Positions 49,829 through 59,800 of a stretch of 64,000 nucleotides of DNA are shown in pieces; position 1 is the stretch's first letter, and every line of letters begins with the position of its first letter. The notes beneath the pieces are model-generated. The model saw nothing but the letters and a program-made list of their open reading frames with translations, was not told the origin of the DNA and searched no databases. Both the position numbers and the translations under genes were made by a program. The stretch is taken from the NCBI RefSeq assembly GCF_963515715.1, contig NZ_CAUPZS010000007.1:62001-126000 (forward strand), read 5' to 3'. Source of the stretch: Clostridium_AW sp963515715. Lineage in GTDB: Bacteria > Bacillota > Clostridia > Clostridiales > Clostridiaceae.

Positions 49829-49855
49829 GAAGGAAAAATGAAAGTTATATAGAAT
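49829..49855 (+). promoter_or_regulatory. Sigma-H-type promoter of spoVG
   Basis: GAAGGAAAA (49829-49837) fits the sigma-H -35 consensus RnAGGAwww, and after 11 bases ATAGAAT (49849-49855) fits the -10 RnnGAAT. spoVG is the classic sigma-H gene in Bacillus. Confidence 0.72.
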
Positions 49856-49893
49856 AATATAATGTACATAAGCATCTCGGAGGTGGAGTATCT

Positions 49894-50175
49894 ATGGAAA
49901 TTACAGATGTAAGAGTTAGAAAGATTGCTGCGGAAGGAAAAATGAAAGCCATTGTGTCAGTGACCTTTGACAATGAATTTGTTGTTCATGATATAAAGGT
50001 AATCGAGGGTCAAAATGGTCTGTTTATAGCTATGCCAAGCAGAAAAACTCCAGATGGAGAATTCAAGGACATAGCTCATCCAATAAATACACAAACAAGA
50101 GAAAAGATTCAAAAAGCAATTTTAGACCAGTACGAAAAAGTTAAAGACGAATCAGAAGAAGTAGTAGATCAATAA
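49894..50175 (+). CDS. spoVG: Septation/sporulation regulator SpoVG
   Basis: A 93-residue nucleic-acid-binding regulator. The family core is ITDVRVRKIAAEGKMKAIVSVTFDNEFVVHDIKVIEG with FIAMPSRKTPDGEFKDIAHPIN, nearly textbook. It binds DNA/RNA and acts in septation, capsule and spore cortex control in various Gram-positives. GGAGGTGGAG precedes the ATG. It follows purR and lies behind a sigma-H-type promoter. Confidence 0.98.
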   Translation: MEITDVRVRKIAAEGKMKAIVSVTFDNEFVVHDIKVIEGQNGLFIAMPSRKTPDGEFKDIAHPINTQTREKIQKAILDQYEKVKDESEEVVDQ

Positions 50176-50182
50176 CAAAAGG

Positions 50183-50211
50183 AAAAGGAGTAGAAATACT
50201 CCTTTTTGTAT
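50183..50211 (+). terminator. Terminator of spoVG
   Basis: AAAAGGAGTA (50183-50192) pairs with TACTCCTTTT (50197-50206) around GAAA, a stable tetraloop, followed by TGTATT. Short U-run included in the stem base. Confidence 0.75.
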
Positions 50212-50307
50212 TTGGGAATTTTCTGAATATGTTTAATAAGGTTGAAATTAATGCCCATATAAAATATAATTAAATAATGAAATAAATGACCTTGAAGAGG
50301 TGATAAA

Positions 50308-51678
50308 ATGTATAGTTGCGCTGTAGTACTAGCAGCAGGAGAAGGAAAAAGAATGAAATCTACCACACCTAAGGTTTTACATAAGGTATGTGGTAAAGAA
50401 ATGATAAACCACGTTATAGATACTTTAAGAGAAGCTGGTATTGATGATGTTGATATAATTATCGGAAATGGTGCAGAAAAGGTAAAAGAAAATACCATAT
50501 CAAAAAATGTAAGTTATTCACTTCAAGAGAAGCAGTTGGGTACTGGACATGCGGTAAAATGTGCAAGGAATTTTTTGAAAGAAAAAAAAGGAATTGTGGC
50601 AATATTTACTGGAGATGCTCCATTGGTTACAGTTCAAACTGTTAGCAAGCTTGTATCCTTTCATCAAGCAAACAATTTTAAAGGGACAATGCTCACATCA
50701 ATAGTCGAAACTCCCTATGGTTATGGCAGAGTAATAAGAGAAAAAAATGGAGAAGTAAAAAAAATAGTCGAACATAAAGACTGTTCTAAAAAGGAATTAG
50801 AAGTTAATGAGATTAACGCAGGCATGTATTGTTTTGATATAGATGCCCTTTTAAGTAGTCTTGATAGTCTATCTAATAGTAATGCTCAGGGAGAATACTA
50901 TTTAACAGATGTGATTGAAATATTAAAAACTAAAGGTGAAAAATTAGGAGCCATGCCCGTTGCATTTGAGGAAACAATGGGAGTTAATTCTAGAGTTCAG
51001 CTTGCTGAAGTAGAAGATATCATGAGAAAAAGAATTAATAATAAGCATATGGAAAATGGAGTAACCTTCATAGATCCTAAAAACACATATATTGATTCAG
51101 ATGTAATTATTGGAAACGATACTATTATATATCCTGGAAATGTAATAGAAGGGAAAACAGTAATTAAAGAGAATTGTATTTTATATCCCAATTCAAGAAT
51201 TAAAGATAGTACAATAGAAGCTGAGGTTACAATTCAAAGCTCTGTTATATTAGAAAGTCGTATAGGTGATAATACTACAGTAGGTCCTTTCGCTTATATA
51301 AGACCGGAGAGTGTAATTGGAAAATCAGTGAGGGTAGGAGATTTTGTTGAAATAAAAAAATCTACTATAGGTGACCATACTAAGGTATCACATTTAACCT
51401 ACATTGGAGATGCAGAAGTTGGAGAAGGTTGTAACTTTGGATGTGGTACTGTTGTAGTCAATTATGATGGAAAAAATAAATATAAAACTATTATTGGAGA
51501 TAATGTATTTATAGGTTGTAACACGAATCTAGTATCACCAGTAAAAGTAAATAATAATTCATATATAGCAGCAGGGTCAACTATTACTAAAGAAGTACCA
51601 GAGGATGCTTTGGCTATAGCTAGAGCAAAACAGACGAACAAAGAAGGATGGGTAACAAAAAAAGCATTTAATAAATAG
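50308..51678 (+). CDS. glmU: Bifunctional N-acetylglucosamine-1-P uridyltransferase / glucosamine-1-P acetyltransferase
   Basis: A 456-residue enzyme that makes UDP-GlcNAc for peptidoglycan. The uridyltransferase half has LAAGEGKRMKSTTPKVLH, GTGHAVKCA, TGDAPLV and NAGMYCF; the left-handed beta-helix acetyltransferase half runs from about residue 255 through GNVIEG...YIRPESVIG..., FVEIKKS and LTYIGDAEVGEGCNFGCGTV. Length is standard. AAGAGGTGA precedes the ATG. Its product feeds MurA (30335) and MurC (47400). Confidence 0.98.
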   Translation: MYSCAVVLAAGEGKRMKSTTPKVLHKVCGKEMINHVIDTLREAGIDDVDIIIGNGAEKVKENTISKNVSYSLQEKQLGTGHAVKCARNFLKEKKGIVAIFTGDAPLVTVQTVSKLVSFHQANNFKGTMLTSIVETPYGYGRVIREKNGEVKKIVEHKDCSKKELEVNEINAGMYCFDIDALLSSLDSLSNSNAQGEYYLTDVIEILKTKGEKLGAMPVAFEETMGVNSRVQLAEVEDIMRKRINNKHMENGVTFIDPKNTYIDSDVIIGNDTIIYPGNVIEGKTVIKENCILYPNSRIKDSTIEAEVTIQSSVILESRIGDNTTVGPFAYIRPESVIGKSVRVGDFVEIKKSTIGDHTKVSHLTYIGDAEVGEGCNFGCGTVVVNYDGKNKYKTIIGDNVFIGCNTNLVSPVKVNNNSYIAAGSTITKEVPEDALAIARAKQTNKEGWVTKKAFNK

Positions 51679-51700
51679 TACTAAGGAGGTTTACTCAATT

Positions 51701-52657
51701 ATGAGTCAAAGTAAAGGTTTGAAAATTTTTACAGGTAATGCAAATCCAAAGTTAGCTAAGGATATTGCAGATATATTAGGGGTTCCCCTAGGAGATGCAA
51801 AGGTTGGAACTTTCAGTGATGGAGAAATATGTGTAGATATTAATGAAACAGTAAGGGGCTTGGATGTTTTTATAATACAATCTACAAATGAACCTGTAAA
51901 CGATAATTTAATGGAGCTACTTATAATGATAGATGCATTTAGAAGAGCTTCAGCAGGAAGAATAACTGCGGTTATGCCATATTATGGATACGCTAGACAG
52001 GATAGAAAAGCTAAAGCAAGGGATCCAATTACAGCTAAATTAGTAGCAGATATTTTAACAGCAGCAGGAGCAGATAGAGTATTAACTATGGACTTACATG
52101 CATCTCAAATACAAGGATACTTCAATATACCAGTAGACCATTTATTAGGAGTTCCTATTTTAGGTAAGTATTTTGCAGAAAATGGATTTGACCAAAGAGA
52201 CGACGTAGTTGTAGTATCTCCAGACTTAGGAAGTGTTACTAGAGCTAGAAAATTTGCTGATAGAATTCATGCTCCAATAGCTATAATAGATAAAAGAAGA
52301 CCAAAACCGAATGTATCAGAAGTTATGCATATAATCGGTGACATAAAAGATAAGACATGTATACTTATAGATGATATGATAGATACAGCTGGTACTATCA
52401 CAAATGGTGCAAATGCATTAGTAAAAATGGGTGCAAAAGAAGTATATGCTTGTTGTGCTCATTCCGTATTATCAGGACCTGCAATAGAAAGAATAAATGA
52501 ATCAGTAATAAAAGAATTAATAATGCTGAATACAATTGATCTTCCAGCAAGTAAGAAAAGCTCTAAATTTAAAGTATTATCAGTAGCGCCTGTATTTGCA
52601 GAAGCAATAAGCAGAATATATGAAGAAATTTCAGTAAGTAAATTATTTGAACAATAA
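51701..52657 (+). CDS. prs: Ribose-phosphate pyrophosphokinase
   Basis: A 318-residue enzyme that makes PRPP from ribose-5-phosphate and ATP for nucleotide, His and Trp synthesis. Landmarks are GTFSDGEICVDINETVRG, YYGYARQDRKAKARDPITAKLVA, the MDLHASQIQGYF metal site, SPDLGSVTRAR and the PRPP loop LIDDMIDTAGT. It follows glmU by 22 bases with AAGGAGG before the ATG and ends at a strong terminator. Confidence 0.98.
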   Translation: MSQSKGLKIFTGNANPKLAKDIADILGVPLGDAKVGTFSDGEICVDINETVRGLDVFIIQSTNEPVNDNLMELLIMIDAFRRASAGRITAVMPYYGYARQDRKAKARDPITAKLVADILTAAGADRVLTMDLHASQIQGYFNIPVDHLLGVPILGKYFAENGFDQRDDVVVVSPDLGSVTRARKFADRIHAPIAIIDKRRPKPNVSEVMHIIGDIKDKTCILIDDMIDTAGTITNGANALVKMGAKEVYACCAHSVLSGPAIERINESVIKELIMLNTIDLPASKKSSKFKVLSVAPVFAEAISRIYEEISVSKLFEQ

Positions 52658-52663
52658 TTATAT

Positions 52664-52710
52664 AAAAAAGAATGGTTTTACTCGAATAAAACCATTCTTT
52701 TTCTTTTTTT
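52664..52710 (+). terminator. Terminator of glmU-prs
   Basis: AAAAAAGAATGGTTTTA pairs with TAAAACCATTCTTTTT across CTCGAA, then CTTTTTTT. A very strong intrinsic terminator. Confidence 0.88.
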
Positions 52711-52825
52711 ATTAAGAATTTTTGAAAGTAGTAAATATTTTGTAACTTTTTAAGAATATACTATAAAAAAGAGGTTAATATATGATAAATTTAAGGTAGT
52801 AATATTACATTAGGAGGGTTAAAGA

Positions 52826-53512
52826 ATGGAAGGGAAAATAGCTAAAATATTAATTGTGGATGATGATGAAAATATATGCGAAATAATAAAGATGTATCTG
52901 GAGAACTCTGGTTATGCTACAAAAATAAGTAATGACGGCAGGGGAGCACAAGAATGTTTTTTAGAGTATAAACCAGATTTGGTTTTACTAGATATAATGC
53001 TGCCCATTATGGATGGAGTGGATGTGCTTAAATGGATAAGAAAAGATTACGAAACACCGGTAATAATGCTTACTGCTAAGGGAGAGACTTTTGACAAGGT
53101 TTTAGGTTTAGAATTAGGAGCAGATGATTATATAGTAAAGCCATTTGAACCAAAAGAATTATTAGCCAGAATTAAAGCTGTTTTAAGGAGGTATAATTCA
53201 GAAGGAGATAATAAAGAGGCATTGAGGTTTGATGATTTAATAATAGATATAAATTCCTATACTGTAATATACAATGGAGAAGAAATTAAAATGCCACCCA
53301 AGGAATTTGAACTTATTTATTATTTAGCAAGTAATAAAAATAGAGTTTTTACAAGGGAACAACTATTATGCGAAGTTTGGGGCTATGACTACCCAGGAGA
53401 TTCCAGGACTGTAGATGTGCATGTGAAGAGATTAAGAGAAAAATTAGAAAGAGGTTCTAACTGGCAGATAGAAACAGTTTGGGGGGTTGGCTATAAGTTT
53501 GAGGTGAAGTAA
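52826..53512 (+). CDS. OmpR/PhoB-family response regulator
   Basis: A 228-residue regulator. The receiver domain has the phosphorylated Asp56 (LLDIMLPIMDG), acidic pocket DDDEN and the Lys in VIMLTAKGETF. The C-terminal winged helix (about 130-226) carries the OmpR-type PKEFELIYYLASN and DSRTVDVHVKRLREKLE. AGGAGGGTTA precedes the ATG. It is immediately followed by its kinase and then by HtrA. The layout resembles clostridial envelope-stress systems, but the signal is unknown. Confidence 0.95.
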   Translation: MEGKIAKILIVDDDENICEIIKMYLENSGYATKISNDGRGAQECFLEYKPDLVLLDIMLPIMDGVDVLKWIRKDYETPVIMLTAKGETFDKVLGLELGADDYIVKPFEPKELLARIKAVLRRYNSEGDNKEALRFDDLIIDINSYTVIYNGEEIKMPPKEFELIYYLASNKNRVFTREQLLCEVWGYDYPGDSRTVDVHVKRLREKLERGSNWQIETVWGVGYKFEVK

Positions 53513-53513
53513 T

Positions 53514-54920
53514 ATGAAGAAAAGCTTGTTTTCAAAAATGGTAATAACCTTTGCTACTATTATAACTCTTAGCTTTGTTATAACAGCAGCTTTTCTATCT
53601 TATTGGTTTGAAAATTATTATTTTGATCAAAGAAAAACTCAACTTTCAAATGAATCTGAGTTTATGGCCATTACAGCAATAAAATACCTTGATGGAGGCA
53701 TATCTCATCAAAGAATGGAAGAATTAATACAAAGTATGGGTAAACTCCTTCATGCTAACATACAATTAGTTGATAACTATGGAATTGTTTATGCAGCTTC
53801 TGTTGAAAAGGATGAACATTTAATAGGAAGGCAAATATTAAGTGATGAATTAGAAGAACTTAGGTTTGGGAGGAGCATAGAAAAGAGAGAAGGACATAGT
53901 GGAGCTTTTAATAGCCCTGTGCATACTTATATTGTTCCAATATTTTATAAGGATATGTTTAAAGGTGCTATTGTAATGTACACTTCAATCGGGGAAATAC
54001 AGGAACCTTTACAAAGATTCTATGAGATTATATGGATTTCTGCAATACTAGCTATAATTATATCCTTTATAGTTATTTACTATTTTTCACAGAAAATTAT
54101 TATTAAGCCTTTAGGTAGAATAAACTACGTAGCGGATAAAATATCTAAAGGAGAGGTTGATAAGAGAGTTTATATAAATTCTCAAGATGAAATTGGAGAT
54201 TTAGCTAGCTCTTTCAACTTAATGGCAGAATCTTTAGAGAAGATAGAAGATAATAGAAGGCAATTTATATCAAACGTGTCTCATGAAATAAGATCTCCAT
54301 TAACTTCTATAAAAGGATTCATTGGAGGAATATTAGATGGAGTAATTCCAAAAGAAAATGAAAAATACTATCTTTCTTTAGCCTATGACGAGACGCAAAG
54401 ACTTACTAGATTAGTAAATGATTTATTAGATTTATCAGCAATAGAAGCTGGACAGTTAAAACTAAGAATAGAGGAAGTAAATATTAATGAAATAATAAGG
54501 ATTACAGTTATAAAATATGAACATAATATAAAAAATAAAAAATTAAATGTGGATGTATGTTTGCAAAATGATGATTTATATGCCATAGGTGATAAAGATA
54601 GATTAATCCAAGTTGTAACAAATTTAATTGATAACGCCATTAAATACACCAAAGAGGGTGGCAGTATAGAAATATCAACTAAGGTAAGAAGTGATAAAAT
54701 ATATGTATCAATATTTAATACAGGAGATAAGATAAGCGAAGAAGATTTAAAGAAGGTATGGACTAGATTTTACAAAGCTGATAAAGCTAGGTCATCTAAA
54801 GTTAGCACAGGACTTGGACTTTCAATTGTAAGAAGTATACTGACACAATTAGGCGAGGATATATGGGCTGAAAATAAAGATGATGGAGTAATGTTCACCT
54901 TTTCTTTAAAAAAAATATAA
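53514..54920 (+). CDS. Membrane sensor histidine kinase
   Basis: A 468-residue kinase. Two membrane helices (about 9-30 and 172-192) flank an extracellular domain of about 140 residues. HAMP is next (195-245), then the HisKA domain with His257 in VSHEIRSPLTSIKGF. The HATPase domain has LIDNAIKY, a DKDRL box, and STGLGLSIVRSI. It starts one base after the regulator stop. It should phosphorylate that regulator; the stimulus is unknown but the next gene (an envelope protease) suggests wall or membrane stress. Confidence 0.95.
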   Translation: MKKSLFSKMVITFATIITLSFVITAAFLSYWFENYYFDQRKTQLSNESEFMAITAIKYLDGGISHQRMEELIQSMGKLLHANIQLVDNYGIVYAASVEKDEHLIGRQILSDELEELRFGRSIEKREGHSGAFNSPVHTYIVPIFYKDMFKGAIVMYTSIGEIQEPLQRFYEIIWISAILAIIISFIVIYYFSQKIIIKPLGRINYVADKISKGEVDKRVYINSQDEIGDLASSFNLMAESLEKIEDNRRQFISNVSHEIRSPLTSIKGFIGGILDGVIPKENEKYYLSLAYDETQRLTRLVNDLLDLSAIEAGQLKLRIEEVNINEIIRITVIKYEHNIKNKKLNVDVCLQNDDLYAIGDKDRLIQVVTNLIDNAIKYTKEGGSIEISTKVRSDKIYVSIFNTGDKISEEDLKKVWTRFYKADKARSSKVSTGLGLSIVRSILTQLGEDIWAENKDDGVMFTFSLKKI

Positions 54921-54995
54921 AGATTGATTACATTTTATTCACAGCCAAGTAAAAAATATAAAATAAAATTATTTTATAACTAGGAGGTGTATAGT

Positions 54996-56177
54996 ATGGA
55001 TGATTATAAATTTAATGAAGTAAAAGATGTAAGATGGGAAAGTATAAATCCAGAGGATGGAAATATAAAATTTAGAAAAAATAAAAGAAGGTCTCCTTTT
55101 AACGGATTTATGAGAATTATAGCTTTTATAATAATTGCTTCCATATCAGGAGGTATCTCTGGTGCCTATGTAATAGATAGAAAGTATAATGCTAGCAACG
55201 GAAGTTATGGTGTTCAACAAAATAGCGAAACTTCAACTGATTATAATTCACAACAACTTAGCTCTACAGGAAATACAATTAATAAAGTTGCAGATACGGT
55301 AGGACCTGCAGTGGTAGGAGTTAGCAACAAAGGCGAAACCTTTTGGGGAACTGTAGATCAAGGAGTAGGTTCCGGAATAATTTTTGATTCTAATGGATAT
55401 ATAGTTACAAATTATCATGTTATTGAAGGAGCGAAGGAAGTTACAGTAAAATTGTCTAATGGGAAAGTTTCCCCGGCAAAGCTGGTAGGATATGACAAAA
55501 GAACAGACCTTGCAGTTATAAAAATCGATGGCAATAATCTACCTACAGCAAAGTTTGGAGATTCAAGCCAAGTAAGAGTAGGAGATGTAGCAGTAGCTAT
55601 AGGTAATCCACTAGGAGAAGAGTTTGCAGGTTCTGTTACAGCAGGAATTATAAGTGCGTTAAATAGAACTATGAAATATGATGGAGCTATTTATAAAGTA
55701 TTACAGACAGATGCGGCAATAAACCCTGGTAATAGTGGTGGACCTTTGGTTAATGAGAGTGGTCAAGTAATAGGAATCAATAGCTTAAAAATAGGATCAG
55801 AGGCAAATGCAGAAGGAATGGGATTTGCTATAGCAATAAATGAAGCAAAAGTTATTATAGATGCTTTGATGAGTGATGGAAAGGTGAAAAGACCATCATT
55901 AGGCGTTTTAGGTCAGACAGTAAGTTCTAGGGATGGTAAAATAAAAGGCTTCTATGTAAATGAAGTTATAACAGGTTCAGGGGCAGCCGCTGCAGGAATA
56001 AAACCAACAGATATAATAATAGAATTAGATAATGTTAAAGTGGATGGTTTTGATGATTTAGCAGAAATCCTAGATAATCATAAAATAGGAGATAAAGTGT
56101 CCTGCAAAATATGGAGAGATGGATCTACTAAAGAGTTAAATATAACGCTTAAAGAAGTAAAAGAAACTAATAGTTAA
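54996..56177 (+). CDS. htrA: HtrA-like membrane-anchored serine protease
   Basis: A 393-residue protease/chaperone of the DegP/HtrA family. A cytoplasmic tail (residues 1-37) leads to one membrane helix (40-58). The trypsin-like domain has catalytic His141 (TNYHVIEGA), Asp171 (KRTDLAVIKI) and Ser247 (PGNSGGPL). A single PDZ domain ends it (about 295-385). Start at 54996: GGAGGTG is the ribosome site. The neighbour two-component genes suggest control of envelope quality. Confidence 0.95.
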   Translation: MDDYKFNEVKDVRWESINPEDGNIKFRKNKRRSPFNGFMRIIAFIIIASISGGISGAYVIDRKYNASNGSYGVQQNSETSTDYNSQQLSSTGNTINKVADTVGPAVVGVSNKGETFWGTVDQGVGSGIIFDSNGYIVTNYHVIEGAKEVTVKLSNGKVSPAKLVGYDKRTDLAVIKIDGNNLPTAKFGDSSQVRVGDVAVAIGNPLGEEFAGSVTAGIISALNRTMKYDGAIYKVLQTDAAINPGNSGGPLVNESGQVIGINSLKIGSEANAEGMGFAIAINEAKVIIDALMSDGKVKRPSLGVLGQTVSSRDGKIKGFYVNEVITGSGAAAAGIKPTDIIIELDNVKVDGFDDLAEILDNHKIGDKVSCKIWRDGSTKELNITLKEVKETNS

Positions 56178-56179
56178 TA

Positions 56180-56203
56180 TAAAGAGACTTTTAAAGTCTC
56201 TTT
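56180..56203 (+). terminator. Terminator of htrA
   Basis: AAAGAGACTTT pairs with AAAGTCTCTTT with almost no loop, followed by ATTATTTG. It lies 3 bases past the stop. Confidence 0.7.
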
Positions 56204-56266
56204 ATTATTTGAATGTTTATAGTATAATAATAATATTGTACAAATTATTTTACGGAGGAAGGTAAA

Positions 56267-56833
56267 ATGTTTTTAATAGTCGGACTAGGAAATCCAGGAA
56301 AAGAATATGAAAATACTAGGCATAACGTAGGATTTGAAGCAATTGATTTAATAGCTAGTAGGTATAATGTTGATATAAATAGGATAAAATTTAAAGGAAT
56401 GTATGGTGAAGGGAATATATGTGGGAAAAAAATTATACTACTAAAACCAACCACTTTTATGAATTTAAGTGGTGAAAGTGTAAGGGAAGTAGTAAATTTT
56501 TATAAAATAAATACTGATAATATAATAGTAATCTATGATGATGTAGACTTGGATGTAGGAAGAATGAGAATTAGGCTTAAAGGTAGCTCAGGGGGGCATA
56601 ATGGAATTAAAAATATAATATATCATCTTGGCACAGAAAATTTTGCAAGGATTAAAATAGGTGTTGGAAAAGCTGAAAAGGATATGGTTTCACATGTTTT
56701 AGGGAAATTTTTAAAGGAAGATAGAGAAATAATTGACAAATGTATTAATGCCACTGCAGAAATCACAGAAACCATAATAAAAGAAAGTGCTGAAATCGCT
56801 ATGAATAAATATAACAGCTTTAAAGTAGAGTAG
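56267..56833 (+). CDS. pth: Peptidyl-tRNA hydrolase
   Basis: A 188-residue enzyme that frees tRNA from stalled peptidyl-tRNA. Landmarks: VGLGNPGKEYENTRHNVGF (catalytic His19), PTTFMNLSGESV, the Asp in IVIYDDVDLDVGRMRIR and GSSGGHNGIKNI. Family length. ACGGAGGAA precedes the ATG. It is 23 bases ahead of mfd, as in other Firmicutes. Confidence 0.97.
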   Translation: MFLIVGLGNPGKEYENTRHNVGFEAIDLIASRYNVDINRIKFKGMYGEGNICGKKIILLKPTTFMNLSGESVREVVNFYKINTDNIIVIYDDVDLDVGRMRIRLKGSSGGHNGIKNIIYHLGTENFARIKIGVGKAEKDMVSHVLGKFLKEDREIIDKCINATAEITETIIKESAEIAMNKYNSFKVE

Positions 56834-56856
56834 AGCTTTAATGGGGTGAAGAATAA

Positions 56857-59800
56857 ATGAGACTTAGCGGGGTTTTAAAACCTCTTTTAGATAGTCCAGA
56901 ATTTAAAGTTATAAAAGATAATATAGAAGAAGAAAAATATCCAATAGGTGTGTATGGTATTTCAGAATCCTCTAAAAGTTACATATTAGAAGGAATATAT
57001 AGCCAAACAGACAAACCAGTATTAATATTAACTTCTAGCGATGTGGAGGCAAGGAATATTCAAGAAGACCTATTTTTTTATGTTCCAGAAGCGTATTATT
57101 TTCCTACGAAGGAAGTAGTTTTTTATAATATTGATGCTATATCAGGAGATTTAAGATGGGAAAGACTGAAAATCATCAAAAATATACTAGAGCCAGGGAA
57201 AAAAATTGTAGTATCATCAATTGAATCTCTAGCAGCTACATACATACCTTTAAGTTTATATAAATCGCACATTTTCAAATATAAAGTAGGAGATATTGTA
57301 AATTTTAAAGATTTATCTCAAGAATTGATACAATGTGGTTATGAAAGAGTTGATTTAGTAGATAGTAAAGGACAGTTTTCTATAAGAGGAGGAATTTTAG
57401 ACATATATCCTCCTATATCCATGGAACCTTACAGGATGGAATTATTTGGCGATGAGATAGATTCTATAAGAAGTTTTAACTTAGAAACTCAAAGAAGTAT
57501 AGACAAGATCGAATCTATAGAAATATTTCCAGCTAAAGAAATAATACTTACTAAGGAAAATATAGAAAACGGAATTATTAATATAGAAAAAGATTTAACG
57601 GAAATATTAAAAAATATTAAAGACAAAGAAGTTAGTGAAAGATTAAAAAGTACTATATATAAAAATCTTGAAAATTTAAAAGAGAGCTGGCAATTTGAAA
57701 CTATTGATAGTTATTTGCCTTATTTTTATAATAATACTTCATCATTTTTAGACTTTTTTAAAGATTGGACTATAGTTATGGATGATGTTCAAAGATGTAT
57801 TGGTAAATTAAACAGTACATATTTTGAATTTGAAGAGAATTATAAGAGTTTTTTTCAAAGAGGGAATATACTTCCTAAGCAATTTGAATTGTTATTGCCA
57901 AAGGATGAGTTAATAAATAGCTTAGAATCTAGAAAAGTTATTACTTTTAGTTCAATACCAAAATCAACAGATATACTTCAACCTAGAGCAATTACAAATT
58001 TTACTCAAATAACTTTACACAATTACCAGGGACAATTAGATTTGTTGATTGATGATATCAAATACAAAAAGTCACAGGGATATAAAACTATAATTCTTTC
58101 AGGTACAAGACCTAGGGGTGAGAGATTAGTTGATACATTAAGAGAAAGAGGTATAGAGAGCTCATATAAGGATGTAATTAGTGAAATCTTGCCAGGAGAA
58201 GTAGTAATAACTTTTGGTAGCCAGATAAAAGGTTATGAATACCCTAACTTAAAACTTTGTATTATATCTGATAAAGAAGTATTTGGAGAAGCTAAAAAGA
58301 AAAGCAGTAAAAAATTTGTTAAAAAAGGATTAAACAAAATCAGAAGTTTTTCAGAGCTTAAACCAGGAGATTATATAGTACATGTAAACCATGGTATAGG
58401 ATTGTATAAAGGTATAAGGCAACTAGATATTGGTGGACATACAAAGGATTATTTAGAACTCACGTACTCTGGAGAAGATAGATTATATGTTCCAGTGGAA
58501 CAATTAGATATGGTGCAAAAGTATGTAGGGGGAGAAGGCAATACACCTAAGATAAATAAATTAGGTGGATCAGAATGGGTAAAGGCAAAAAATAAAGCTA
58601 AGAAGTCTATAGAAGTGATTGCTCAGGATTTAGTGAACTTATATGCTGTAAGATCAACTTTAAAGGGATATAGTTTTTCTAAGGACACTGTATGGCAAAA
58701 GCAATTCGAGGATGAATTTCCATTTGATGAAACTCCAGATCAACTTGTTGCAATTGAAGATATAAAGAATAATATGGAGTCAGATGAAGCTATGGACAGA
58801 CTTCTTTGTGGTGACGTAGGATATGGTAAAACAGAAGTAGCAATAAGAGCTGCATTTAAAGCTGTAATGGATGGTAAACAAGTAGCTTTTTTAGTGCCAA
58901 CAACTATATTAGCTCAGCAACATTACAATAACTTAGTTAAAAGATTTTCGGATTTTCCAGTTAAAATAGATATGATAAGCAGATTTAGAACTACTTCTCA
59001 ACAAAAGGAAACTATTAAAGCTGTTAAATCAGGTAACGTAGATATATTAATTGGAACTCACAGAATTATACAAAAGGATATAGAATTTAAAGATTTAGGC
59101 CTACTTATAATCGATGAAGAACAGAGATTTGGAGTAAAGCATAAAGAGAAAATTAAATCTTTAAAGAAGAATATTGACGTATTGACCCTTAGCGCCACAC
59201 CTATACCTAGAACATTGCATATGTCATTAGTTGGGGTAAGGGATATTAGTGTTATAGAAACACCTCCGGAAGAGAGATATCCTATACAAACCTATGTGGT
59301 AGAATATAATGACCAGTTAATAAGAGATGCTATATTAAGAGAGGTAAATAGGGGAGGACAGGTATATTTCGTATACAATAGAGTAGAGAATATAAAGGAT
59401 ATGTCTGCTTATTTATCAAAACTTATACCTGAAATAAAAATAGGAATGGCCCATGGTCAGATGAAGGAAAGAGAACTGGAAACAGTGATAATGGATTTCA
59501 TCAATAAGGAATATGATGTTTTATTGGCCACAACAATAATAGAGACTGGTATGGATATACATAATGTAAATACTATGATAATCTTTGATGCAGATAAAAT
59601 GGGGCTATCTCAATTGTATCAATTAAGAGGTAGAGTAGGTAGAAGTAACAGGATGGCTTATTGCTATTTAGCTTATAAAAAGGATAAAATTTTAACAGAG
59701 GTAGCAGAAAAGAGACTAAAGGCAATAAAGGAATTTACTGAATTAGGATCAGGATTTAAAATTGCATTGAAAGATCTAGAAATTAGAGGGGCTGGAAGTA

